Below, one piece after another: positions 44,566-53,096 of a stretch of DNA of 64,000 nt. The stretch spans positions 7,688,001-7,752,000 of the forward strand of contig NZ_CP133771.1 of the NCBI RefSeq assembly GCF_031348265.1, written 5' to 3'. This DNA comes from Streptomyces collinus. Its GTDB lineage: Bacteria; Actinomycetota; Actinomycetes; Streptomycetales; Streptomycetaceae. The stretch's first letter is position 1. Every line of letters starts with the position of its first letter. Position numbers and translations under genes: made by a program. Below the pieces are notes generated by a model. The model was given only the letters and a program-made list of their open reading frames with translations, was not told the origin of the DNA and did no database searches.

Positions 44566-46373
44566 GACCCGGCCTCCTTCCTCTCGGCCGCCTCCTGCGG
44601 CGTCGCTGTGGCTCTTCCCGCTGCGGCCGGCCGGTCCAGCAGTTCTTGGACGAGGCTCCGGTACTGACCCGTGGTCCGGTCCCACGACAGCCATCGCGCG
44701 GCCCGGTGCGCCAGGTGCCCCAGCCGCCGACGGGTCTCCTCGTCCGCGGTGAGGGCCCGCAGCCGGCGTCCCAGGGCCTCCACGTCGAAGGCCGGGACGG
44801 TGACGTTCCCGCCGCCGTCCATCCAGCGCAGCGTGGGCAGATCGAAGTGCACTACCGGCTTGCCGTGGGACATGGCCTCCAGGGCCACGAGACCGAACGA
44901 CTCGCTGCGGGACGGCAGCACCAGGAAGGCGCAGTCCTCCAGGAAGCGCTGCTTGCCGACTCCGCTCACCTCACCCACCCAGCGGGCGTCCGCTCCGGCA
45001 GCGGCGATCAGTGCGGTGAGCTCGGCCTCCTGGCCGCGGGTGCCCCCGCCGGCCAGCAGCAGGGGCAGCGACGGCGGGTCGGCGGCGTGAGCCGCGAGCA
45101 GGAGGTCCAGCCCCTTCGGCCGGACATCTATCCGCCCCAGGAAGGCGATGTACTCGCCCTCCCCGGCCCTCCGCGGGGCGGCGGGCGGCGGGTCGACGCC
45201 GTTGTGGATGACGTGCGTGGCGGCCTCGGGGGCGTGGCGCCGCACGGTCGCGGCGTCCGCCTCGTTCAGGACGACGACGTCCTCGTAGAACCGCAGTCCG
45301 TACCGCTCGACCAGGCTGAACGGCAGATGGTAGCGCCGGGTCATCGCCGCCCCGCTCAGCGACTGGGCCAGGCCCACCACCGGGCCGCGGGCGAACAGCG
45401 GCAGGAACCCCGTGGAGAAGGGCGGTGTGAAGCTCTCCAGCCACACGTCGTGCGGCAGCCTGCGGGCCGTGAACGGCAGTACCGCGTGGTAGAGGAGCTG
45501 CCCGAGGCGCGGTCCGGCCCAGCCGAGCGGCAGCCGGTGGTACCGCACCCCGTCGCGGGTCTCGGTGCCACCGCGCGAGGCCACCGTGACGACCGTGACC
45601 CGGTGGTCCTCGGCGAGGCGGCGGGCGACTTTGTCGACGAGGAGTGCCCCGCCGCCGTGGTAGTGCGGATTGCGCAGGTCGTCGAAGGTGGAGATCACCA
45701 CGTGCGGTCCGCCGCCGGGGGGAGGTCCCGGCGCCGTCGCCGGTGCCGGCCGCAGCTCCGGCAGACACCCCAGCGCTTCGGCCGCGACCGCGTCGGCCGA
45801 CGCCGCGGCGTCCACCCGGCGGACGTACGGCAGCCGGACGGCCCAGTTCCGGTAACGGTCCCGGCACTTCGCCAGCGGCCCGAGCGCGTACACGCCGTCG
45901 CGTTCCGCCAGCACCTCGGGCTCCGCGTCCAGCAGCAGGGTGACCTTGTACGTCCTCGCCAGCCGGGCGAAAGCGGCCGCCAGCCGTGAACCGGGCTCCG
46001 GATCGAACTTGACGAGGGCGTCGAGCGGACCGCGGTCGGTCACCACCGCCGTCGGCCGCCCCCGGGAGGTCAGACGCGCCCGCACCGTGGCCTGTGCGAG
46101 ACCCGCGACGAGTTCCGCGGCGTCCACCCAGCCGTGCAGCCGGCCGGCCCACAGGCCGATGCCCGAGGCGATCGACCTGGGCCTGCCGGGGGAGGCGGGG
46201 AACCGAGACCGGATGCGCTGGGGCAGGCGCCGGCACACGACACAGCCGTAGCAGTACTGGGCCGCCACCGCGTACCCGTGCTCACGCAGGTCCGTCGTCA
46301 TCCGACCCACCAGCGACGACTTCCCGGCGCCGTCCGGCCCGGACACACAGACCAGCAGGGGGCGTTGTTTCAT
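44547..46373 (-). CDS. Fusion: thymidylate-kinase-like P-loop domain + GT4 glycosyltransferase
   Basis: A 608-residue two-domain protein. Residues 1 to about 215 form a P-loop kinase-like domain with VCVSGPDGAGKSSLVGRM (Walker A 12-19), VVTDRGPLDALVKFDPEPGSR, and a LAERDGVY/KCRDRYRNW lid-like part, akin to thymidylate kinases. After a Pro-rich linker, residues about 225-600 are a GT4 glycosyltransferase: STFDDLRNPHYHGGGALLVDKVARRL, YIAFLGRIDVRPKGLDLLLAAHA, LPSRSESFGLVALEAMSHGKPVVHFD. The kinase-like domain may phosphorylate a sugar or sense a nucleotide; nothing shows it uses dTMP. ATG 46373 overlaps the flippase stop. Confidence 0.85.
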   Translation of the reverse strand: MKQRPLLVCVSGPDGAGKSSLVGRMTTDLREHGYAVAAQYCYGCVVCRRLPQRIRSRFPASPGRPRSIASGIGLWAGRLHGWVDAAELVAGLAQATVRARLTSRGRPTAVVTDRGPLDALVKFDPEPGSRLAAAFARLARTYKVTLLLDAEPEVLAERDGVYALGPLAKCRDRYRNWAVRLPYVRRVDAAASADAVAAEALGCLPELRPAPATAPGPPPGGGPHVVISTFDDLRNPHYHGGGALLVDKVARRLAEDHRVTVVTVASRGGTETRDGVRYHRLPLGWAGPRLGQLLYHAVLPFTARRLPHDVWLESFTPPFSTGFLPLFARGPVVGLAQSLSGAAMTRRYHLPFSLVERYGLRFYEDVVVLNEADAATVRRHAPEAATHVIHNGVDPPPAAPRRAGEGEYIAFLGRIDVRPKGLDLLLAAHAADPPSLPLLLAGGGTRGQEAELTALIAAAGADARWVGEVSGVGKQRFLEDCAFLVLPSRSESFGLVALEAMSHGKPVVHFDLPTLRWMDGGGNVTVPAFDVEALGRRLRALTADEETRRRLGHLAHRAARWLSWDRTTGQYRSLVQELLDRPAAAGRATATPQEAAERKEAGSWQPIR

Positions 46374-48811
46374 GACAGGAGCATCCTTCGCCTCTTGGCG
46401 ACGACGAGCGGCACCCGCAGGGCCGCCTCTCGCGCCGCGACCCGGGCACGTCCATGGCGCAGGAGGTGCAGCGCGTGCACCGCACCCACGCGCAGGGACG
46501 CGCCCACCGGGAGGGGCACCGGCAGCCGGACCGGCGCGCCCACGTCCAGCCGGTGCATCGCCCCGACCGCCACGGCCAGGGCCCGGTCCGCCCCGGCGGC
46601 CCAGCCCTCGCGCGCCGCCTCGTGCCGGGCCTCGGCCACGATGTCCGGCGCCAGCAGCTTCCGTAGGGCGAACAGCTCCGACAGGTCGAAGGTGAGGTTC
46701 TGGAACAGGCCGTGCGCCAGCCAGATCCGCAGCTCGTCCGGCGGGCGGGGCACCAGCCACGCACCCCCGGACGGAACGGCCCGCTGGAAGAGCCGGCGGG
46801 TGGGCAGCACCGGCACACCGAACCACGACACCGCCGTGTGCAGATGGGCCGCCGGGCCGCTGCGCGGTTCCAGCAGCACCTTCGACGAGCGCTCCAGCCA
46901 GTACGTCGAACGGTCGGCGTACCAGCCCTCCAGGGCGGTGCACGCGGCCTCCCAGCGCCCGTCGGGCACCACGAGGTCGAAGTTGCCGTAGACGTAGTCG
47001 CCGGCCAGGTCCGCCTTGATGAGCACCGTGGGGATGCCGGCCGCGTACAGACGGCCGGTCACCTCCGTCAGGTTCTCCCGGAACTGCTCGTTCGCGGTGT
47101 CCACCTCGGCCACGACGTCCGCCAGCCGGCGCGGGTAGGCGCGTGCGAGGCGGCCCTCCACCTGGTTCTCGCGGGCGAGCCGCAGCGCGTGACGCAGAGC
47201 GGCGTCACCGGCCGGCGGAGCGTCGCCACGCCAGACGGCCTGCACGAGCAGGCGGTCGGGTCGCTCCTCGGCGCGCAGGGTGTCGGTGTTCGTGAGGTCG
47301 GTTCTCATAGGCGTCATGTCTCCGCCCGGTCGGTCGGTGGTCGTCTCGGGTGGGCCGGCGGACGGATCCGCCGACGAGTCCCCGACGGTGACCTCGGTCT
47401 GGTCCTCCGCGGGGTCCGGCGCCCCCGGCCGCCGCAGGAACCGCTCCACGGCCCGTATTCCGATGGCCGTGGCCGCGATCAGCCACACCAGCGGGAACGG
47501 GCGCAGCAGCACCAGCAGCACCGTGAGCAGCAACGGCTCCACCCACGGCGTGTGCCGGAGGAAGGCCGTTCCCTGCCGGTGCAGGAGCCGGCCCAGCAGC
47601 AGGGCGAGGGCACCGGCGGCACCCAGCGCCCCGCCGACGGCGATGCCCCGGACGCCGTCGATCCGCCAGCCCGCCAGCAACGCGGCGGTGAAGACCACCA
47701 GCCCTGCGATCTGCCAGCGAGCGCACGCGTAGTCGTCCACGGCCTGGGAGAAGGTGACGGTGAGGTTGACCGCTCCGATGGCGAACCCCGTCAGCGCGGT
47801 GAAGGCCATCAGGGTGCTCATCATGCTGTAGTCGGCGGGGAACAACACGCCCAGGACGGGGCCCGGCACGGTGGCCAGCACCGCCATGAGCGGCAGGGAC
47901 ACGAGCACGTACATCCGTACGGCGCTCGCGCTGAGCCGGCTGCCCGCCCGCCGTCGGGACAGGGCGGGGAAGAACGCCATGGACACCGCGCCGGCCACGA
48001 ACAGCGGCACACGCGAGAGGGTGACGCTCGCCTGGTAACTCGCCGCCTGTGCCGGTTCGGTGGGCAGCATCGTCACCAGCACCACGTCCACCGCCGCCAT
48101 GAGCGCCACCAGCCCCTGCAGCCGGGCGATGCCCAGGGCCCGCCGCCACAGGTCCCGGTTGGCCGTCGCGCTGCGCCAGGGCCGGCCACTGCCGCGCGGC
48201 AGGGACGGCCACCAGAGCAGGAACGGCAGCGCGCCGATCCCGAAGGCGGCCAGCGCGCCGGTGTCGCCCAGTCCGAGGGCCACGACCAGGAACACCCCCA
48301 CCGCCATCTTCGCCAGCACCTCGGCCACGTGCAGCAGCGACAGGGTCCGCATCCGCTCCTGGCCCTGGAGCCAGCCCGCGGTCACCGTCGTCGTGTAGAT
48401 CAGGAAGGTGCTCAGCGCCAGCGCCAGCGTCGTGGCGGGCCCGGCGAACCGGGTGGCCACGGCGGCGACGACCGTGCCCATGACGAGTCCGCCGCCGATG
48501 CTCGTGATGACCGAGAAGCGGCCGGCGTCGCCCCGCTCGGCGTCCGACCGGGCGCGGGCCAGGGCCTGCGCCAGCACCCACGGCACGGTCACCGTCGCCA
48601 CGGTGGCCGCGCTCAGCAGCAGCCACTGCCCGGCGACGAACCGTGCGTAGGAGCCGACGTCCAGCAGTCTGGTCAGCAGCAGGGCGTACCCGTAGTTCAC
48701 GGCCCCCACGGCGAGGGCCGCCGCGGTGAACCAGCGGGCGCCGTGGACGGCCTTCACCACGTCCGGCCGGCTGGCCGAGCGCTGCATCGTCGCGGTGCGC
48801 GGGGCGGTCAT
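46370..48811 (-). CDS. Fusion: Wzx-type flippase + nucleotidyltransferase-like domain
   Basis: An 813-residue protein. Residues 1 to about 460 are a polysaccharide-export flippase with about twelve to fourteen helices (NYGYALLLTRLLDVGSYARFVAGQW, AASYQASVTLSRVPLFVAGAVSMAFFPALSRRR). An acidic linker follows (about 465-498), then a soluble domain with GIPTVLIKADLAGDYVYGNFDLVVPDG, like the minimal nucleotidyltransferases found in capsule clusters; Asn replaces the first Asp of the usual DxD. An internal ATG at 47317 with GGAG nearby could also make the soluble part alone. It should flip the lipid-linked glycan. Confidence 0.85.
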   Translation of the reverse strand: MTAPRTATMQRSASRPDVVKAVHGARWFTAAALAVGAVNYGYALLLTRLLDVGSYARFVAGQWLLLSAATVATVTVPWVLAQALARARSDAERGDAGRFSVITSIGGGLVMGTVVAAVATRFAGPATTLALALSTFLIYTTTVTAGWLQGQERMRTLSLLHVAEVLAKMAVGVFLVVALGLGDTGALAAFGIGALPFLLWWPSLPRGSGRPWRSATANRDLWRRALGIARLQGLVALMAAVDVVLVTMLPTEPAQAASYQASVTLSRVPLFVAGAVSMAFFPALSRRRAGSRLSASAVRMYVLVSLPLMAVLATVPGPVLGVLFPADYSMMSTLMAFTALTGFAIGAVNLTVTFSQAVDDYACARWQIAGLVVFTAALLAGWRIDGVRGIAVGGALGAAGALALLLGRLLHRQGTAFLRHTPWVEPLLLTVLLVLLRPFPLVWLIAATAIGIRAVERFLRRPGAPDPAEDQTEVTVGDSSADPSAGPPETTTDRPGGDMTPMRTDLTNTDTLRAEERPDRLLVQAVWRGDAPPAGDAALRHALRLARENQVEGRLARAYPRRLADVVAEVDTANEQFRENLTEVTGRLYAAGIPTVLIKADLAGDYVYGNFDLVVPDGRWEAACTALEGWYADRSTYWLERSSKVLLEPRSGPAAHLHTAVSWFGVPVLPTRRLFQRAVPSGGAWLVPRPPDELRIWLAHGLFQNLTFDLSELFALRKLLAPDIVAEARHEAAREGWAAGADRALAVAVGAMHRLDVGAPVRLPVPLPVGASLRVGAVHALHLLRHGRARVAAREAALRVPLVVAKRRRMLLS

Positions 48812-50283
48812 GCGGGCCCCCGCCGTTCCCGGGCGGCCGGCCGAGGGGTGGCCGGCCAGCCCGTGTCGTCCGCACCGGACCCGTCCGCCGGAGGGGGCAC
48901 GAGCTCCTCGCGCCGGTGCGCGAGCCGGAAGGCAGCATCGGGTACACCGAGCCGGCGCAGCGCCTGGAACGCGCGCAGCTCGTCGCAGCCGTGCAGCAGC
49001 ACCCGGAAGGTGTCGCCCTGGCGGGTCCACCGGTCGGTCTCCCGCAGGAGGGTCTTGAGGGTGCGCTCGACGTGGTCGCCGTCGGGGGACCGGAACCAGG
49101 TGAGGACCGTCAGGTCGCTGGCCCGGCGGCGCGATCTGCGGTGCAGGCGGACCCGCCGGGCTTCTTCGAGGATCACCTGGGCGAGCCGCTCGGCGCTGTC
49201 GTCCCAGGAGAACCGGCCGCTCCAGGCGCGGCAGCGCTGCGCGGCCCGGTCGCGGGCACCGGCGTCGGACAGTTCGGTGAGGGCCGAGTCGAGGGCGTCG
49301 GCCAGCGGTACGCCGTCGGGGACCAGCCAGCCGTTGTAGCCCTCACGGACGGCGTCGCGCAGGCCGGGGACGTCGAAGGCGAGGGCGGGCGTGCCCATGG
49401 AGTTGGCCTCGATCACGGTCAGGCCCCAGCCCTCCGCGACGGACGGCACCACGGTGAGCCACGCGCCGCCGAGCAGCGCCTGTTTGCGTTCCTCGCTGAC
49501 GTGGCCGTGGAAGGTGACGGTCGCGTCGAGGCCGAGCGCGGAGGCGAGTGCGCGCAGGTCCGGCAGTTCGCCGCCGTCCCCGGCCAGCTCCACCCGCAGG
49601 TCCGGCCACCGGTCGCGGAGCGAGGGAAGGGCCCGCAGCAGCAGGTCCACCCGCTTCTGCGGCGTCATCCGGGTGACGACGGCGAGGGTCGGCGCCGCGG
49701 CCCGGGCGACCGGCGTGGACGACGGGCGGGGGCTGCCGTTGGGCACCAGGTAGACGGGGTTGCGGAAACCGAGTTCGGCGCGGACGCCCTCCCGGGTGGA
49801 GGGGGACACGGCGACGATGGAGTGCCCGCGGTACACCAGGCGGCTGACCTGCTTCTCCAGCAGCCGCCCGACGGTGTTCATGGGCCACCGGAAGAAGAGG
49901 TCGAACTGCTTCTGGTGGATGTGGTGGATGACGCACACGTCCGCGGTCCAGCGCGGGGTGAACAGCGGTGAGAAGAACGGTATGCCGTTCTGGAAGTCGA
50001 CCACCGCGTCGTAGGTGTGACGGTTCCTCAGCAGATGCAGGGCCGCGGCGCGGTAGACGCCGTAGGTGCCCCCGCCGCGCAGCACGCGCACACCGTCGGC
50101 CCACTCGGCGGCCCGGGAGCCCGGGAAGCGCGCGGAGAAGAGGGTCACCCGTGCGTCCGAACCGGCCAGCCGCCGGGCGATCTCGAAGCAGTACGCCTCC
50201 GCCCCGCCGGCCTGCGGATGGGCGGGGTCACGCCAGTTGAGGAACAGCACGTTGGTCCGGGCAAGGTGCTCGAGTGCAGTCAT
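48808..50283 (-). CDS. GT4-type glycosyltransferase with C-terminal extension
   Basis: A 491-residue GT-B enzyme: LNWRDPAHPQAGGAEAYCFEIARRLAG (acceptor domain), VYLVPNGSPRP, LAVVTRMTPQKRVDLLLRALPSL, TVVPSVAEGWGLTVIEANSMGTPALAFD (E-x7-E nucleotide-sugar site). About 100 residues follow the catalytic fold (DLTVLTWFRSPDGDHVERTLKTLLRETDRW), an extension I cannot assign. Its stop overlaps the flippase ATG; the GT2 gene is 6 bases upstream. Confidence 0.91.
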   Translation of the reverse strand: MTALEHLARTNVLFLNWRDPAHPQAGGAEAYCFEIARRLAGSDARVTLFSARFPGSRAAEWADGVRVLRGGGTYGVYRAAALHLLRNRHTYDAVVDFQNGIPFFSPLFTPRWTADVCVIHHIHQKQFDLFFRWPMNTVGRLLEKQVSRLVYRGHSIVAVSPSTREGVRAELGFRNPVYLVPNGSPRPSSTPVARAAAPTLAVVTRMTPQKRVDLLLRALPSLRDRWPDLRVELAGDGGELPDLRALASALGLDATVTFHGHVSEERKQALLGGAWLTVVPSVAEGWGLTVIEANSMGTPALAFDVPGLRDAVREGYNGWLVPDGVPLADALDSALTELSDAGARDRAAQRCRAWSGRFSWDDSAERLAQVILEEARRVRLHRRSRRRASDLTVLTWFRSPDGDHVERTLKTLLRETDRWTRQGDTFRVLLHGCDELRAFQALRRLGVPDAAFRLAHRREELVPPPADGSGADDTGWPATPRPAARERRGPA

Positions 50284-50289
50284 GAACAG

Positions 50290-51030
50290 TCACCGTGAGA
50301 GGGAGATGCGCAACACGTCCGCCATGGAGCGAATGCCGTCGCGTCGGGCTGAGAAGGTCGATCCGGGCATGTCCGTCCAGGCCACCGGGACCTCGACGAC
50401 GGTGCCGCCGGCCCGCACGATGCGGGCGAGCAGCTCCACGTCGAAGGCGAAGCCGTCCACCCGGCAGGTCGCCGCCGCCTCCCGGGCGAGCCGCCCGTCG
50501 AAGAACTTGAACCCGCACTGGGTGTCGGCGATCTCAGGGAGCGTCAGGCGGGTGAGCCGCCGGAACATCCAGCCGCCGCAGCGGCGCATCGCCGACTCCT
50601 CGACCTCGAACCGGGACCCGTCGACGTGCCGTGAGGCGATCACCGCGGCGCAGCCGTCCTGCAACAGGGGCAGCACCTTGCCGAGGGTCTCGACCGGGGT
50701 CGCGTTGTCGGCGTCGAGGAACCCGACGAAGCGGGCCGTGGAGGTGACGATGCCCCGTCGTACGGCCGCGCCCTTGCCGCGTTCGCTGCACCCGATGACG
50801 TGGACGCGGGTGAGAGGGCTGTCGAAACGATCCGGTACGTCGTTCGTGCAGTCCACGGAGTTGTTGTCGACCACGACGACGGCCGACGACCAGACCTGTT
50901 CCCGGAGGTAGTCCACCGTCGTCCCGATGGTGCGGGGAAGGCGGCGCTCTTCGTTGACGGCCGGGATGACGATCTCCAGCTCGACCGGGGGCCGCCTGAG
51001 GCACGGGGGAATTCCCTCGCGTGTGTGCAC
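50290..51030 (-). CDS. GT2 glycosyltransferase (dolichol-phosphate glucosyltransferase-like)
   Basis: A 246-residue GT-A enzyme: ELEIVIPAVNEERRLPRTIGTTVDYL, VVVDNNSVDCTNDV, GKGAAVRRGI, the DxD motif FLDADNATP, and DTQCGFKFFDGRLA with GFAFDVELLARI. This resembles Alg5/dolichyl-phosphate beta-glucosyltransferases, which make polyprenyl-phosphate sugars, the donor type used by the membrane GT of the same operon. GTG 51030 follows GGAGGT by 8 bases. It is the first gene of the operon and carries the regulated promoter. Confidence 0.92.
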   Translation of the reverse strand: MHTREGIPPCLRRPPVELEIVIPAVNEERRLPRTIGTTVDYLREQVWSSAVVVVDNNSVDCTNDVPDRFDSPLTRVHVIGCSERGKGAAVRRGIVTSTARFVGFLDADNATPVETLGKVLPLLQDGCAAVIASRHVDGSRFEVEESAMRRCGGWMFRRLTRLTLPEIADTQCGFKFFDGRLAREAAATCRVDGFAFDVELLARIVRAGGTVVEVPVAWTDMPGSTFSARRDGIRSMADVLRISLSR

Positions 51031-51078
51031 AGGAGTTCACCTCCGTCGTGATCCGGCGGCGCCGATGCGTCGCCGTAC

Positions 51079-51127
51079 GTTTACGACGTATACGAGCATC
51101 TTGTGCCGATTTGTTCTCATGCGTCAA
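51079..51127 (-). promoter_or_regulatory. Promoter and 15-bp operator of the glycan operon
   Basis: Minus-strand TTGACG (51127-51122), 18-base spacer and CAAGAT (51103-51098) precede GTTTACGACGTATAC (plus-strand 51079-51093). That 15-mer is a near-perfect dyad: six of seven base pairs around a central A. The operator would sit on the transcription start, as for a repressor. The same layout occurs at GH15 and galE. Confidence 0.65.
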
Positions 51128-51144
51128 GTGGGGCCGGGTATGGG

Positions 51145-51192
51145 TTGACGGGCACGCTTGTCCGGGCGACGATGTATGTATACGTCGTAAAC
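51145..51192 (+). promoter_or_regulatory. Promoter and operator of the GH15 gene
   Basis: TTGACG (51145-51150), 17-base spacer, GACGAT (51168-51173), then GTATACGTCGTAAAC (51178-51192), the exact reverse complement of the operator at 51079-51093. The two operators are thus inverted copies flanking back-to-back promoters. Confidence 0.65.
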
Positions 51193-51233
51193 ATCGGATG
51201 GCGTCCATCGCGGGAACGGCAAGGGCGGTGAAC

Positions 51234-53072
51234 ATGAGCGCACCGATCGAGGACTTTGCCCTCCTCAGCGATCTGCAGACCGCGACCATGGTCGGCCGCG
51301 ACGGCTCCGTCGACTGGCTGTGCCTGCCCCGCTTCGACTCACCCGCCTGCCTGGCCGCGCTGCTGGGCGACCGCGGCAACGGCTGCTGGCGCGTCGCCCC
51401 CGCGGGCGAGGCATCCGCCGGAACCCACTCCGACCGGTGCGCGGAGCGCGCCTACCGCAAGGACACCCTGGTGCTGGAGTCGCGGTGGGAGACCCCGGAC
51501 GGAACCGTCCGCGTCACCGACTTCATGCCCCCGCGCACCCAGCTGCCCTGCCTCGTCCGCGTGATCGAGGGGCTGTCCGGGGCCGTCCCGATGCGCAGCG
51601 AACTGCGGCTGCGCTTCCACCAGGGCAGGGTGGTGCCCTGGGTGCGGGACGCCGGGCAGTGCACCGTCGCGGTCGCCGGGCCGGACGCCGTCTGGCTCGG
51701 CGCCGACGGGCCGGTGACCGCGCTCGGCGACACGGACGCCACGGTGTGGGAGTTCACCGTGCCCGCCGGGCGGCGGCTGGCCCTCACCCTGGCCTGGTCG
51801 CCGTCCCACCGGCCCGATCCGCCCGCGCCGCTGTCCGTCCCCGCCGAGACGGCGCTGAAGGAGACCGTCGACTTCTGGCGCCGCTGGGCGGGCCAGTGCC
51901 GCTACCGGGGGCCCTGGCGGGAAGCCGTGGTGCGCTCGCTGATCACCCTCAAGGCCCTCACCTACGCCCCCACCGGCGGCATCGTCGCCGCCCCCACCAC
52001 CTCACTGCCCGGCCGCATCGGCGGCGACCACAACTGGGACCACCGCTACTGCTGGCTGCGCGACTCCACCCTCACCCTGTCCTGCCTCCTGCGCAGCGGC
52101 TACCGGGACGAGGCCACGGCCTGGCTGGACTGGCTGGTGCGGGCCATCGCCGGCGACCCTGCCCAGTTGCAGGCCGTGTACGGCGTCGGCGGCCAGCGCC
52201 TGCTGCCGGAGACCGAGGCGCCCTGGCTCCCCGGCTACGAGGGCTCGCAGCCGGTACGGTTCGGAAACCGCGCCGTCGGCCAGTTCCAGCTGGACGTCTA
52301 CGGCGAGGTGATGGACACGCTCTGCCTGTCGCTGCGGGCGGGCATCCCCATGCCGGCCCACGTGTGGGACCTGGTCGAGGCGCTCATGGGCTGGCTGCTC
52401 CGGCACTGGCGGGAACCCGACCAGGGGCTGTGGCAGGTGCGCGGGCCGCGGCGCCAGTTCGTGCACTCCAAGGTCATGGCGTGGGTGGCCGCCGACCGCG
52501 CCGTACGCATGGGGGAACTCCTCGGCCGCAACGGCTCGTCGGCCGAATGGCGCGCCATGCGGGACGAGGTGCGAAGGCAGGTCCTGCGGGAGGGCTGGGA
52601 CGCCGGCCAGCAGTCGTTCGTCCAGGCCTACGGCTCGCCGGACCTGGACGCCTCCGGCCTCCTGATGCCCAGACTGGGCTTCCTGCCGGCCTCCGACCCC
52701 CGGGTGCGCGGCACCCTGCGGGCGATGAGCCACCTGGATCACGGGGGCTTCCTGCGGCGCTACGGGCGCGACGGCGGCGGAGCGGACGGCACGCCCGGCG
52801 GCGAGGGCACCTTCGTGGCCTGCTCCCTCTGGCACGCCGCCGCCCTCGCGGCCGGTGGTCACACCGAGCACGCCCAGGAGGTCTTCGAACGCGTCCTCGC
52901 CATCCGCAACGACGTCGGCCTGCTCGCGGAGCAGTGGGACCCGGACGCCGGACGGCAACTGGGCAACGCCCCACAGGCGTTCAGCCACCTCGCGCTGGCG
53001 GAGACGGCGTTCGCCCTGTCCGCGGCGCAGCCGCGCCGGGGCCTGCCGAGGCGCCCGGCCGGGCGCGGATAG
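51234..53072 (+). CDS. Glycoside hydrolase family 15 enzyme (glucoamylase/trehalase-like)
   Basis: A 612-residue cytosolic GH15 protein. The N-terminal beta-sandwich (IEDFALLSDLQTATMVGRDGSVDWLCLPRFDSPACLAALLGD) precedes the alpha/alpha barrel with GGIVAAPTTSLPGRIGGDHNWDHRYCWLRDSTLT, GEVMDTLCLSLRAG, and a C-terminal AEQWDPDAGRQLGNAPQAFSHLAL with the catalytic base Glu. Family knowledge: bacterial members include glucoamylases and trehalases; no signal peptide is seen, favouring an internal substrate. ATG 51234 fits AAGGGCGGTG; ATG 51198 is possible. It is divergent from, and shares operators with, the glycan operon. Confidence 0.92.
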   Translation: MSAPIEDFALLSDLQTATMVGRDGSVDWLCLPRFDSPACLAALLGDRGNGCWRVAPAGEASAGTHSDRCAERAYRKDTLVLESRWETPDGTVRVTDFMPPRTQLPCLVRVIEGLSGAVPMRSELRLRFHQGRVVPWVRDAGQCTVAVAGPDAVWLGADGPVTALGDTDATVWEFTVPAGRRLALTLAWSPSHRPDPPAPLSVPAETALKETVDFWRRWAGQCRYRGPWREAVVRSLITLKALTYAPTGGIVAAPTTSLPGRIGGDHNWDHRYCWLRDSTLTLSCLLRSGYRDEATAWLDWLVRAIAGDPAQLQAVYGVGGQRLLPETEAPWLPGYEGSQPVRFGNRAVGQFQLDVYGEVMDTLCLSLRAGIPMPAHVWDLVEALMGWLLRHWREPDQGLWQVRGPRRQFVHSKVMAWVAADRAVRMGELLGRNGSSAEWRAMRDEVRRQVLREGWDAGQQSFVQAYGSPDLDASGLLMPRLGFLPASDPRVRGTLRAMSHLDHGGFLRRYGRDGGGADGTPGGEGTFVACSLWHAAALAAGGHTEHAQEVFERVLAIRNDVGLLAEQWDPDAGRQLGNAPQAFSHLALAETAFALSAAQPRRGLPRRPAGRG

Positions 53073-53096
53073 CCCATCGTCCCGCCTGCACGGCGG

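Noticed and set aside
46712..49339. 875-residue plus-strand frame opposite the flippase and GT4 genes
   Set aside because: Gln/Arg/His-rich shadow; the minus strand holds well-formed membrane and GT domains.
38737..51030. Secondary-metabolite (saccharide antibiotic) cluster
   Set aside because: No deoxysugar synthesis, PKS/NRPS or aglycone genes; the flippase and membrane GT favour a surface glycan.
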